Source of the DNA: Parachitinimonas caeni
GTDB lineage: Bacteria > Pseudomonadota > Gammaproteobacteria > Burkholderiales > Chitinimonadaceae
Reading direction: 5' to 3'
Assembly: GCF_030129945.1 (NCBI RefSeq)
Contig: NZ_JARRAF010000008.1
Coordinates: 62,001-126,000, forward strand
Length of the DNA stretch: 64,000 nucleotides
Made by a program: the position numbers and the translations under genes. Positions within the stretch are counted from its first letter, which is position 1; the number at the start of each line of letters is the position of its first letter. Below are positions 45,116-53,928 of this stretch, piece after piece. The notes under the pieces were generated by a model. That model saw only the letters and a program-made list of their open reading frames with translations, ran no database searches and was not told where the DNA came from.

Positions 45116-46255
45116 TCAGTTACGGAACCCCCCACCCTTCTGGATAACCGTGAGGTCTACAAATTTAGATTGGCTGTGATTGTGTGACGAGAAGCTCACC
45201 TTGAATCCACCAACGTCGTAACTATCAATCTTCTCCAAAGCAGCCATCAGACTCTCACGCGTCGGATTCAGCCCTGCCTTGCGCAATCCTTCTACAAACA
45301 CTTTCGCAGCAATGAATCCCTCAAGGCTGGTAAATGACACTTGTGCTTTAGGCTGGAATTTCTGCATGGCTGCACGGTACTCGCGTACCACAGGTTGCAC
45401 CTGCTCAAACGGGAATGGCATCACCTGGCTGATAACCACCCCGGCACCTTCATCCCCCAATTCTTCTGCCAGGGGCCGGCTACCCACGAAGGACACGTTA
45501 TAGAACTGGGCAGAGGCGCCATGAGCCAGCATTTCCTTGATAAAGGCTGCACACGATTTATAAGCGCTGACCATGATTACTGCTTCTGGCTTCACGGCGC
45601 TCAATTTCGCCACCGCATCTTTCACATTGGTTGAGTTACGCTCAACCGTTGCAGTAGCAGCCAGCTGCATCCCTCGCCTTTCAAGCGCCTGCTCGACACC
45701 ACTTAACCCAGCCTTGCCATAACTGTCATTCTGGTAAAAGACCGCAATGCGTTTCAGATTCAAGCCCAAAGAGTGACGCACAATTTTCTCAGTCTCGTCG
45801 CTGTACCCGGCACGGATATTGAAGATATAGCGATTGAACGGGCTACGCAGTGCATCTGCTCCCGTAAATGGAGCAAAAAATGGCACCTTCGCCTCGGTAA
45901 ACACTGGCTGGGAGGCCAAGCTGGTTGGCGTGCCCACATAGCCAAACAATGCGAATACTTTGTCTTGTTCAATGAGCTTTCGGGTATTGCCAGCGGCTTT
46001 TTCCGGCTCATAGCCATCATCCAGGCTAATCAGCTCGATTGTCCTGCCATTTACACCCCCTGCAGCATTCACCTGAGAGAAGTACGCATTCGCGCCATCG
46101 CGCATCTCTGTGCCAAGCAATTTTGCAGGTCCAGTCAGTGCAGCGGATTGCCCAATGACAACCTTATCGGCTGTTACGCCATTCTCTGCCCAAGCCAGAG
46201 TGCCAGCCAGTGCCGAGGCAGCCAGCAACATACGAGATATAAGTAGTGCGTTCAT
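45116..46255 (-). CDS. Periplasmic binding protein, Leu/Ile/Val (LivJ) type
   Basis: 379 residues from ATG 46255, preceded by GGAGGTATCTT. Signal peptide (LLAASALAGTLAWA), then the type I periplasmic binding fold: VVIGQSAALTGPAKLLGTEMRDG, LDDGYEPEKAAGNTRKLIEQD, FALFGYVGTPT and IAVFYQNDSYGKAGL. It is orphan, without permease or ATPase genes next to it. It parallels the protein at 1866-2993 throughout, including the last segment (SKFVDLTVI). Ligand unknown. Confidence 0.92.
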   Translation of the reverse strand: MNALLISRMLLAASALAGTLAWAENGVTADKVVIGQSAALTGPAKLLGTEMRDGANAYFSQVNAAGGVNGRTIELISLDDGYEPEKAAGNTRKLIEQDKVFALFGYVGTPTSLASQPVFTEAKVPFFAPFTGADALRSPFNRYIFNIRAGYSDETEKIVRHSLGLNLKRIAVFYQNDSYGKAGLSGVEQALERRGMQLAATATVERNSTNVKDAVAKLSAVKPEAVIMVSAYKSCAAFIKEMLAHGASAQFYNVSFVGSRPLAEELGDEGAGVVISQVMPFPFEQVQPVVREYRAAMQKFQPKAQVSFTSLEGFIAAKVFVEGLRKAGLNPTRESLMAALEKIDSYDVGGFKVSFSSHNHSQSKFVDLTVIQKGGGFRN

Positions 46256-46828
46256 AAGATACCTCCGTTCAATCCATAAGAAGTCACTGATTCTGATTTG
46301 TTAAACTTAATCCTCAGAAAATCCGATTACAAGAATGCAATAGCGGTAAACACTGACTTCCGGACGGGCGGTATACACACATCAAGCAAGCGCTTGAAAT
46401 TTATTAAATCGTTGTACTATCAGTGAAATATTGCCAATCAAAACCTCCAAGAACTGCCAGACAAGTTCTGTGGGTAAGTCAAAACCATCACACCACAAAG
46501 AAGCAAGTATTTTGAATAAGCCTATACGCAGCGCCGCTATCAACTCGAATTTTGGCGTTAACAGGTATAGCGCTGCGGTCATGGCAGGGGGAGACGATCC
46601 TGCCAAGATACGGATTGAGATACGGTCACAAAGCGTCGAAAGATCGGGGCTTGCACTTCCTCGCCATGCAGCAATTTCCTGCCATCAAATTCGGATCGAC
46701 CATATTGCCAAGCAACCCAATAATTCAAATGTCATTGTTCAGTTTCGATTCAGCCTCAATCCGGATAATCCGTTTTCATAGAACGCACCAACCGGTGCCT
46801 GTCGAGATGACCGTAAGGGAGAATTGAA
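46256..46828. other. Intergenic region between divergent genes
   Basis: 573 bp holding the promoters of the binding-protein gene and the glycine-zipper gene. There is an imperfect inverted repeat (CGCAGCGCCGCTAT near 46529 with ATAGCGCTGCG near 46566). A 116-codon frame at 46431-46781 has no recognisable protein features. Confidence 0.5.
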
Positions 46829-47383
46829 ATGATGAACAAGTCGATGCTGATTGGGATGATTGCAGGTGGCGTAGCCGTAGTATCCGTGGGAGCTGCTGCT
46901 GGTTATAAAGCACTGAAAGGCCCAGAGTTCGCAGATGTGGTGAGCGTGGACCCGGTAAAGGTGGCGCAGAAGCAACCACATCAGGAATGCCGTCAGGTGA
47001 AGGTCACTCATGTACGCCCAGTAAAAGACTCAGACCGGATCACCGGCACCGTAATTGGTGGCTTGCTCGGGGGAGCGCTTGGCAATCAGGTTGGCGGTGG
47101 GGACGGCCGCAAGCTGGCTACCGTTGCAGGGATTGTTGGAGGGGGTTATGCCGGGAACCGCATACAGAAAAGCATGCAGGATAGTGATCGCTACACCACC
47201 ACAGAAGAGCGCTGCAAGACCATCAATGAAACCGTGGAAAAGGTAGTGGGTTACGATGTGAAGTACCGTCTGGATGGCAATGTCGGCATGGTCAGAATGG
47301 ATCATCTGCCTGCCGATCGAATCCCGGTCAAGGATGGACAGTTAGTACTCAATCAATACACGCCCGTACAACATCTCAACTAA
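46829..47383 (+). CDS. Glycine-zipper 2TM-domain envelope protein
   Basis: 184 residues. An N-terminal hydrophobic helix (MLIGMIAGGVAVVSVGAAAG) is followed by the glycine-zipper 2TM motif (GTVIGGLLGGALGNQVGGGDG... GIVGGGYAGNRI), as in 17-kDa antigen/SlyB-like proteins, and a C-terminal part with YDVKYRLDGNVGMVRMDHLP. Probably an envelope protein; function unknown. ATG at 46832 is an alternative start; GGGAG lies upstream. Repeat copy F begins 12 bp after its stop. Confidence 0.85.
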   Translation: MMNKSMLIGMIAGGVAVVSVGAAAGYKALKGPEFADVVSVDPVKVAQKQPHQECRQVKVTHVRPVKDSDRITGTVIGGLLGGALGNQVGGGDGRKLATVAGIVGGGYAGNRIQKSMQDSDRYTTTEERCKTINETVEKVVGYDVKYRLDGNVGMVRMDHLPADRIPVKDGQLVLNQYTPVQHLN

Positions 47384-47394
47384 CCACTGCAGTG

Positions 47395-47697
47395 AGGCTC
47401 TGTTGACGTGTTGCCTTCAGATCGCGTTCGCTGGATTTGGGCCTGATGCACGGCAAGAAGTACCCTGATTGGCCATAAGTCAGGCGATTTTCTTCTGGAC
47501 GTACAGGCTGTAAGGCTTGCGATGCAAGCCTTACAGCCTGACAGTCAACACCGCAACAGACTCCAGTCCGGCGAAATCCTCCGTCCCCGCAAGGGAATGC
47601 CCTAGCAGTAAGCCACTCTGCGGCAACCGTAACGCAAAGCCGGGGTCGAACTTTGGGCTAGCGCGTCATTAGGGTTCGATTATTTCGCTCGCTCAAC
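47395..47697. repeat. Dispersed TIR element, copy F (long mosaic form)
   Basis: Starts with AGGCTCTGTTGACG at 47395. Contains GGATTTGGGCCTGATGCA (also in copy G), a 17-bp perfect hairpin at 47504-47540 (CAGGCTGTAAGGCTTGC, loop GAT), CCGGCGAAATCCTCCG (in copy B), and near 47660-47693 the AGCGAGCGAAATAA module of copy A in the opposite orientation. A clear right-hand terminal repeat is missing, so the right boundary is approximate. Confidence 0.65.
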
Positions 47698-47854
47698 TAT
47701 CCTCGCCCTATCCCCAATTCGTCCCGACGCGACCGGAAGCAAAACCTCATCGGAACCTCGCTCAATCAGATCTGCCACCCCGGCTGGCGTGGGTATGTGC
47801 TGACAATCCCCCCACTCATCGCTTACGCTGACACCCTTGCAAAAAGGGCGATCA

Positions 47855-48445
47855 ATGAACACTTCTCCAATCCGTTGTGGCTGGGCCAATCCAGCCAACC
47901 CGTTGTACCTCTCGTACCACGACGACGAATGGGGCGTTCCGTGCCACGACGACCGCCATCTGTTTGAGATGTTGATACTGGAAGGCGCACAAGCAGGATT
48001 GTCATGGGAAACCATCCTGAATAAGCGGGAAGCCTATCGCGCAGCATTTGACCATTTCGATGCCGAGAAAATCGCGCACTACGACGGCACACAACAAAGC
48101 CTGCTCCTACAAAATGCTGGCATCGTCCGTAACCGCTTGAAAATTGCGGCCGCCATCGCCAACGCCCAGGCTTATCTGAAACTAAGAGATTCCGGAATCA
48201 GCCTGGACCAATATCTATGGCAATTTGTCGATGGTCAGCCCATTCAAAATGCCTGGTCGCAATCCACTGCCAGCCCCACATCGACACCACTTTCCGACGC
48301 CATATCGAAAGATCTGAAGAAACGCGGCTTCAAATTCGTGGGAACAACCATTATCTATGCCTATATGCAGGCAGTCGGTCTGGTAAACGATCACTGCATC
48401 GACTGCTTCCGTCACCAACCCGTCCGGAAACTTGCCAATGCCTGA
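47855..48445 (+). CDS. tag: DNA-3-methyladenine glycosylase I
   Basis: 196 residues from ATG 47855. Typical: RCGWANPANPLYLSYHDDEWG, LFEMLILEGAQAGLSWETIL, FKFVGTTIIYAYMQAVGLVNDH and C-terminal zinc ligands (HCIDCFRH). It removes 3-methyladenine from alkylated DNA. Overlaps the esterase gene by 8 bp. Confidence 0.95.
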   Translation: MNTSPIRCGWANPANPLYLSYHDDEWGVPCHDDRHLFEMLILEGAQAGLSWETILNKREAYRAAFDHFDAEKIAHYDGTQQSLLLQNAGIVRNRLKIAAAIANAQAYLKLRDSGISLDQYLWQFVDGQPIQNAWSQSTASPTSTPLSDAISKDLKKRGFKFVGTTIIYAYMQAVGLVNDHCIDCFRHQPVRKLANA

Positions 48446-49112
48446 AATTCTTGCCGCCGTCGAGCAACAAACTAGTCCCAACCCCGAATGGAGTGTCATC
48501 TGGATGCACGGCCTGGGCGCGGATGGCTATGACTTTGCCTCCATCGTCCCAGCCCTCCAACTGCCCGACACTCCGGGCATCCGCTTCGTCTTTCCGCATG
48601 CCCCGATGATGCCGATCACCTGCAACAATGGTTATGTCATGCGCGCCTGGTACGACATCATCCGTTTCGATGACATCAATCGCCACGCCGACGAAGCCGG
48701 CATTCAAGACTCGCTCACGGCTATTCGAGCCTTGATTGCGAGGGAAAACGAGCGGGGAATTCCATGTGAGCGCATCATCATTGCTGGATTCTCGCAAGGC
48801 GGTGCCATGGCTTATACCGTCGGCTTGACCCACCCACAAAAGCTGGCTGGCATCATCGCCCTCTCCACCTATATTCCAAGCCTTGCGCTGCTCGCATCCC
48901 AGCAATCGGCAGCAAATCGCCAGACGCCGGTATTCGCCGCGCACGGAGACTTCGATCCCGTTGTGCCGATTCAGCTCGGCGATCTGGCAAAGAACCACGT
49001 TGCCTCACTCGGCAATCCTTTGGAGTGGTATCGCTACCCGATTCAGCACGGAGTCAACGACGCGGAAATCCTGGCTATCGGTCAGTGGATCAAGGCGCGC
49101 CTTGGCGCATAG
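48438..49112 (+). CDS. Carboxylesterase/lysophospholipase-like alpha/beta hydrolase
   Basis: 224 residues. SVIWMHGLGADGYDF forms the oxyanion region, GFSQGGAMA holds the nucleophile Ser, AAHGDFDPVVPI the Asp, and the final YPIQHGVNDAEI the His of the triad. It belongs to the bacterial carboxylesterase 2 family (EstB-like), cytoplasmic. Natural substrate unknown. Overlap with tag indicates co-transcription; an intrinsic terminator follows. Confidence 0.9.
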   Translation: MPEILAAVEQQTSPNPEWSVIWMHGLGADGYDFASIVPALQLPDTPGIRFVFPHAPMMPITCNNGYVMRAWYDIIRFDDINRHADEAGIQDSLTAIRALIARENERGIPCERIIIAGFSQGGAMAYTVGLTHPQKLAGIIALSTYIPSLALLASQQSAANRQTPVFAAHGDFDPVVPIQLGDLAKNHVASLGNPLEWYRYPIQHGVNDAEILAIGQWIKARLGA

Positions 49113-49140
49113 CACATAACAGTTATTGGCACCAAGACAC

Positions 49141-49167
49141 AGGCCGGCATTTGCCGGCCTCTTTTCT
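49141..49167 (+). terminator. Intrinsic terminator after the tag-esterase operon
   Basis: AGGCCGGCA-TT-TGCCGGCCT is a 9-bp stem followed by CTTTTCT, 28 bp after the esterase stop. Confidence 0.88.
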
Positions 49168-49198
49168 GCACCACTTGCAACTCGAACAGCGGCGCCGC

Positions 49199-49467
49199 TT
49201 AAGCTCTGCGGACGTCTGGTTTTCGGTCGCGCCGGGCCGAGTTCTTGGAAGACGCTAGGCAGGGTAAGCGCGGTTTAGCAGGCTAAATAAACGAACTCTA
49301 GGACGCCATGCCCCCGGTCTTGCGGGGACACAGGATTTCGTCGGATTTGGGCCTGATGCAAGGCGAGAAGCGCGCCGCTTAGTGGACTAAGCAAAAGATC
49401 ATTTACGCGGCAGCAGGCCCAAACCCGACGAAACGCGATCCGAAAACAAAACGTCAACAGAGCCTAA
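49199..49467. repeat. Dispersed TIR element, copy G (long form)
   Basis: Right end CAAAACGTCAACAGAGCCTAA at 49447-49467 is intact; its complement TAG at 49464-49466 is the nadB stop codon. The left end (TTAAGCTCTGCGGACGTCTG from 49199) is degenerate, but complementarity continues inward (GGTTTTCGGTCGCG with CGCGATCCGAAAAC). The interior shares the GCAGGGTAAGCGCGGTTTAG module with copy A and GGATTTGGGCCTGATGCA with copy F. Confidence 0.8.
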
Positions 49468-51041
49468 AGCTCCGGCGTCAGGATGGTCGGCCCGGAAGGC
49501 TCAACCGGCGTCGGGTAGTCCCTGCTGAAATGTAGTCCTCGACTCTCGTGCCTCGCTTGGGCGCAGCGAACGATCAAATCTGCCGTCTGCACCAGATTAC
49601 GTAGCTCAATCAGGTCATTCCCGACGCGGAAATTGCTGTAGTAATCGTCAATCTCGTCTGTCAGCAACTTGATGCGGTGCTGCGCACGCTCCAGTCGCTT
49701 GTTGGTACGAACAATTCCGACGTAATCCCACATGAAACGTCTTAACTCATCCCAGTTGTGCGAGATCACAATCTCCTCGTCCGGATCGGTCACCCGGCTT
49801 TCATCCCACTCCGGTACTGCGCAGGTAGCGGCAGGCTGGCTAGCCAAAATCTCCGCCGCCGCAGCGCGGCCCAGCACCATGCATTCCAGCAGAGAATTAC
49901 TTGCCAGCCGGTTCGCACCATGCAAGCCGGTATAAGCCACTTCCCCAATGGCATACAGATTGGCCAAGTCCGTGCGCCCCTGCAAATCGGTCACCAGCCC
50001 CCCGCAGGTGTAATGCGCCGCCGGCACGACAGGAATCGGCTCGCGCGTTATATCTATACCTAGTTCCAGACAGCGCTGATATATGTTAGGGAAATGTTCG
50101 GTAATGAACTTGGCGGGCTTGTAAGAAATATCCAGATACACGCAATCGACGCCATGCTTCTTCATCTCGAAGTCGATGGCGCGCGCCACAATGTCACGCG
50201 GCGCCAGTTCAGCCCTTGAGTCATGGTCCGGCATGAAGCGGGTTCCATCCGGCAAGCGCAAAATCCCCCCCTCACCGCGTACCGCTTCGGTAATCAGAAA
50301 TGACTTGGCGTGAGGGTGATACAGGCAAGTCGGGTGAAACTGGATGAACTCCATATTTGCCACCCGGCAGCCGGCACGCCATCCCATGGCGATCCCATCG
50401 CCCGTCGCAATGTCCGGGTTCGTCGTGTAGAGGTAAACCTTGCCAGCCCCTCCAGTCGCCAACACCACGTGATCGGCCACCATGGTTTCGACCTTATCGG
50501 TTGACTTATCAAACACATAAGCCCCGAGACAACGATTCTCCTGCTGCCCCAGCTTGCGGGCGGTGATCAAATCAATGGCAATGCGATGTTCCAGCAACTG
50601 GATATTAGGATGCGCCCTCACCTTGCTAGCCAGCGTTGACACAACCGCCTCACCCGTTGCGTCCGCCGCGTGAATGATACGGCGGTGACTATGCCCACCT
50701 TCCCGGGTCAAATGAAAGCCCGTCTCATGCTGTTCATCACGGGTAAATGGCACACCAAGCTCAATCAACCAGTCAATTGCCGATTTAGCGTTTTCAACAA
50801 TAAAGCGGGTGGTTTGAGGATCGGTAATCCCCGCCCCTGCCACCAAGGTGTCTTGAATATGCGACTCAATCGAATCATGGTTATCCAACACCGCCGCAAT
50901 CCCACCCTGGGCCCAGTTACTGGAGCCATCCGACAGCTCACATTTGGTAACCAATGCGACTTTCTTGGTATCGGCCAGATGTAGCGCAAGCGTCATTCCT
51001 GCCAACCCAGACCCTATGATCAAGACCTCATAACGGTGCAT
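49464..51041 (-). CDS. nadB: L-aspartate oxidase
   Basis: 525 residues from ATG 51041 (frame open to 51131). FAD site [49 protein letters not shown]-type active-site segment, HPTCLYHP, and [18 protein letters not shown]. It oxidises L-aspartate to iminoaspartate, the first step of NAD synthesis. Its TAG stop is formed by repeat copy G. It is divergent from rpoE, as in many betaproteobacteria. Confidence 0.96.
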   Translation of the reverse strand: MHRYEVLIIGSGLAGMTLALHLADTKKVALVTKCELSDGSSNWAQGGIAAVLDNHDSIESHIQDTLVAGAGITDPQTTRFIVENAKSAIDWLIELGVPFTRDEQHETGFHLTREGGHSHRRIIHAADATGEAVVSTLASKVRAHPNIQLLEHRIAIDLITARKLGQQENRCLGAYVFDKSTDKVETMVADHVVLATGGAGKVYLYTTNPDIATGDGIAMGWRAGCRVANMEFIQFHPTCLYHPHAKSFLITEAVRGEGGILRLPDGTRFMPDHDSRAELAPRDIVARAIDFEMKKHGVDCVYLDISYKPAKFITEHFPNIYQRCLELGIDITREPIPVVPAAHYTCGGLVTDLQGRTDLANLYAIGEVAYTGLHGANRLASNSLLECMVLGRAAAAEILASQPAATCAVPEWDESRVTDPDEEIVISHNWDELRRFMWDYVGIVRTNKRLERAQHRIKLLTDEIDDYYSNFRVGNDLIELRNLVQTADLIVRCAQARHESRGLHFSRDYPTPVEPSGPTILTPEL

Positions 51042-51540
51042 CGTAAATCCTTGCCAATCGTAAGATGGGCCGACTATAGCAGAGCAGACAATTTCGATTG
51101 AACCTTTAGCCTCGCTGACAATCAGAATCACCCAGAGGCAATCAATTGCAAAAAGGCCACACTGCGACGTTCCAATTCACGTTTTGAATCGACTTGGCGC
51201 TAAACTGCCGGCCTGCGTCGCCAAGGCATATAGACAGACAAAGCTTTCAGCTGCCCAACTCTTACTAGAATTGATGATGAGGCGGCGAAGCAACAAACCG
51301 CAGGCCTACAAAGACAGGACACATCGCCAGCCGGCAATCCCACTGCCGGATCAAGCCAGGGAGGCAGGCGATGTCGTCATAACGATAATCAAATCAGCGG
51401 AGCCACTAACTCTGGCCCGCCCCAACCGTCGCGCGAAGATCTTTACACCGCCGTGTTGCCATCACGCCGGTATAAAGGCCGGTTCTTGTCTTTGCCAGGC
51501 AATAGCGTCGCGTTCAGATCGGTGCCAAGGGGAGCAAGCG
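51042..51540. other. Intergenic region between nadB and rpoE
   Basis: About 500 bp with the divergent promoters of nadB and the sigma-E operon. The rpoE frame stays open upstream to 51184, but that stretch lacks sigma-factor similarity. I could not pick out a convincing sigma-E-type promoter by eye. Confidence 0.5.
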
Positions 51541-52146
51541 ATGGCAAGTGATCGGGATATCGATCAGGAATTGGTCGTCCGCGTGCAACGCGGCGACAAG
51601 AAGGCTTTCGAGCTTCTGGTGAACAAATATCACCGGAAGATTGCAAGACTACTCTCACGGATGATCCGTGATCAGGCGGAAATCGAGGATGTAACACAGG
51701 AGGCCTTTATCAAGGCTTATCGTGCAATCCCTTCATTTCGCGGAGAGAGTGCGTTTTATACATGGCTATACCGGATCGCGATTAATACTGCCAAGAATTA
51801 CCTGGCATCCATGGGCCGTCGCCCCACGCTCTCAACCGAGTACGAGGATGACGAGGGGGAAACTCTGGATGCCGCAGCGCAGATTCCTGATCTCAATACG
51901 CCAGAGACAGAACTGATGAACAGGCAGATTGTCTCAACGGTAAATGAAGCCGTTGAGGCGCTGCCTGAAGAACTCAGAACCGCCATCACCCTGCGTGAAA
52001 TGGAGGGGCTCAGTTATGAAGACATTGCAACAGTCATGAACTGCCCCATCGGAACGGTGCGGTCTAGAATTTTCCGGGCGCGCGAGGCAATCGCGACACA
52101 ATTGCGACCTTTGCTCGATACGGTCAGCACAAACAAAAGGTGGTAA
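51541..52146 (+). CDS. rpoE: RNA polymerase sigma factor, sigma-E (RpoE/AlgU) type
   Basis: 201 residues from ATG 51541 with GGGGAG upstream. Region 2: DQELVVRVQRGDKKAFELLVNKY... IEDVTQEAFIKAYRAIPSFRGES AFYTWLYRIA; region 4: ALPEELRTAITLREMEGLSYEDIATVMNCPIGTVRSRIFRARE. Controls the envelope-stress response; held inactive by RseA encoded 2 bp downstream. Confidence 0.97.
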   Translation: MASDRDIDQELVVRVQRGDKKAFELLVNKYHRKIARLLSRMIRDQAEIEDVTQEAFIKAYRAIPSFRGESAFYTWLYRIAINTAKNYLASMGRRPTLSTEYEDDEGETLDAAAQIPDLNTPETELMNRQIVSTVNEAVEALPEELRTAITLREMEGLSYEDIATVMNCPIGTVRSRIFRAREAIATQLRPLLDTVSTNKRW

Positions 52147-52148
52147 GC

Positions 52149-52661
52149 ATGCAAGAAAAACTTTCGGCACTCATGGACAACGAATGGGAAGATCATGAGC
52201 TCGACGCCATGCTCAAGACTCTCTGCAACGAAGACGGTCAGCGCTACTGGCAGGAATATCACGCCATCTCTGACGCCCTACGTACCGAGCCAGCGATGTC
52301 GTCAGACTTCATGACTCGCTTTTCCGCCAAGCTGGATGCCGAGCCCGTCGTCATAGCACCGAACGCCATCCGTCAGCGTAGCGCCACCTGGCAGCCCAAG
52401 CGACGCTGGATAGCCTTGTCGGCCGCCGCCTCGGTCATGGTGGTGGCAAGCGCCGCATGGATCGTCAACCGCCAGTCCACAGACATCCAGCCTACCCTCG
52501 CACCAGCATCGGTTGTCGCAAGCGCGCCTGCCGCGAATGAAGTGAGTGTGGCGCCCTATCTGCTGGCTCACCATGAAACTCTTGGCAACCCCAGCTGGAA
52601 TGGCAGACTTGCGATGAAGGCAGGCCTTGAAGTTCGCCGTCCTGCTGTCAAGCAACAATAA
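52149..52661 (+). CDS. rseA: Anti-sigma-E factor
   Basis: 170 residues. N-terminal RseA domain (MQEKLSALMDNEWEDHELDAMLK) that binds sigma-E, one membrane helix (WIALSAAASVMVVASAAWIV, about residues 88-108) and a periplasmic C-terminal part. Stress-triggered proteolysis would release sigma-E. Start at 52149, with AGGTGG upstream in the rpoE tail. Confidence 0.92.
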   Translation: MQEKLSALMDNEWEDHELDAMLKTLCNEDGQRYWQEYHAISDALRTEPAMSSDFMTRFSAKLDAEPVVIAPNAIRQRSATWQPKRRWIALSAAASVMVVASAAWIVNRQSTDIQPTLAPASVVASAPAANEVSVAPYLLAHHETLGNPSWNGRLAMKAGLEVRRPAVKQQ

Positions 52662-52676
52662 CCGAGGTTTTCGTCG

Positions 52677-53660
52677 ATGATGTTACGATCCGGCCTATGT
52701 GGCCTGGCGTTGGTGGTTTCTGTTGCCTACGCCAGCGAAACGACCACGGCGCAAACTGGCCAGCAGCTCAATCCATTTGAGGCCGCCAACGTCCTGCGCC
52801 GCATCAATACCGCAGCTCGCAACCTCAATTACAGCGGTGTCTACCTCTACCAGCAGGCAGATCACCTGGAGTCTTTGCGACTGGTTCACTACGCCGATGG
52901 CAATGGTGAACAGGAAAAGCGTGAGTCTTTAGATGGCCCGCCCAGAGAATTCATCCGCAACAATGACCAGATTGTTTGCTATCGCCCCGATACCAAGCCA
53001 ATTGCGCTGGATCGGCGCACTGCCAACAAGTTTTTCCCCGGCATCATTCCAGACCAGATTGCCGATGTCGTGGCCAACTACAACTTGCGGCAGCTTGAAA
53101 ACGAGAGAGTAGCAGGCTATGAAACTCAGGTCTTGATACTCGAACCTCGCGACAAACTGCGGCACCCACATAAGCTCTGGATCGAACCCAGCTCCGGCCT
53201 GCTGCTAAAAACCAGCATGCTAAACAGCCAGAAGGCTGGAATTGTTGAACAATTCACCTTTACTCAGTTGCAAATTGGCGGGTCCATCGACAAGCGCGCG
53301 CTACGTCCCAGCATAGGCGGTCGCGCCAGCCTTGCTGAGTTGGCACAACCCAAGGCTGACCAGGCGCCCGATTCAAACTGGGAAGTAAGAAATGTCCCAA
53401 CCGGCTTCCGCCTGATCAAAGAAGTACGGCGCCAATTACCGGGCAAGAGTCAGCCCGTCGTGCAATACGTATATAGCGATGGCTTGGCTACCGTTTCAGT
53501 CTTCATCGAACCCTTGGCTGCAGGCGCTACGTCCGGCCAAGCCAAACAGGGATCCCTCAACGTATACGCACGCCAAAGCAGCGGATACCAGATCACCGCT
53601 CTGGGCGAGGTGCCAGAACAGACCGTCCAGATGTTCACCCACGCCTTCATCTTGCGCTAA
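52677..53660 (+). CDS. rseB: RseB/MucB periplasmic regulator of sigma-E
   Basis: 327 residues with a signal peptide (LRSGLCGLALVVSVAYA). The N-terminal lipid-binding-like domain (INTAARNLNYSGVYLYQQADHLESLRLVHY) and the C-terminal domain (VRNVPTGFRLIKEVRRQL... VQYVYSDGLATVSVFIEPL) match RseB/MucB, which shields RseA from cleavage. In operon with rpoE-rseA. Confidence 0.94.
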   Translation: MMLRSGLCGLALVVSVAYASETTTAQTGQQLNPFEAANVLRRINTAARNLNYSGVYLYQQADHLESLRLVHYADGNGEQEKRESLDGPPREFIRNNDQIVCYRPDTKPIALDRRTANKFFPGIIPDQIADVVANYNLRQLENERVAGYETQVLILEPRDKLRHPHKLWIEPSSGLLLKTSMLNSQKAGIVEQFTFTQLQIGGSIDKRALRPSIGGRASLAELAQPKADQAPDSNWEVRNVPTGFRLIKEVRRQLPGKSQPVVQYVYSDGLATVSVFIEPLAAGATSGQAKQGSLNVYARQSSGYQITALGEVPEQTVQMFTHAFILR

Positions 53661-53928
53661 CCCCCCCGATACTTGAAAAGCCGGCCAGGTGCCCAAAACA
53701 TTAGGGCGCTTGGCCAAGTTCTGTTGGCTGCGAATCCCCATTCAGCCCCCTTGCACTCGTCAGTGCAAAGCATGAGGTGTTTGGGAGTGGATCACATGCG
53801 ACCACAACCATCAAAAAGCGGGAACTTCACAGCTTTTGGCTACTCAAAGCACTCATATCGCGCAATATCGACGATTTTTTATTTACACATAATCCCTTTT
53901 GCTACATACGAGAGAAGGAATTCAAACC

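Noticed and set aside
46431-46781. A 116-codon frame in the gap before the glycine-zipper gene
   Set aside because: No start signal, no hydrophobic or domain pattern, and it crosses an imperfect inverted repeat; probably chance.
47680-48015. A 111-codon minus-strand frame ending in repeat copy F
   Set aside because: Half of it overlaps the start of tag in antisense, there is no ribosome site, and I recognise no family; a truncated gene cannot be fully excluded.
51184-51540. Extended N-terminus of RpoE
   Set aside because: The frame is open, but the sequence has no sigma-factor similarity and ATG 51541 has a good ribosome site and gives the normal length.
53714-53730. AAGTTCTGTTGGCTG as an eighth copy of the repeat end
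   Set aside because: It resembles the end but lacks the TTGACG core, and no partner end lies nearby.
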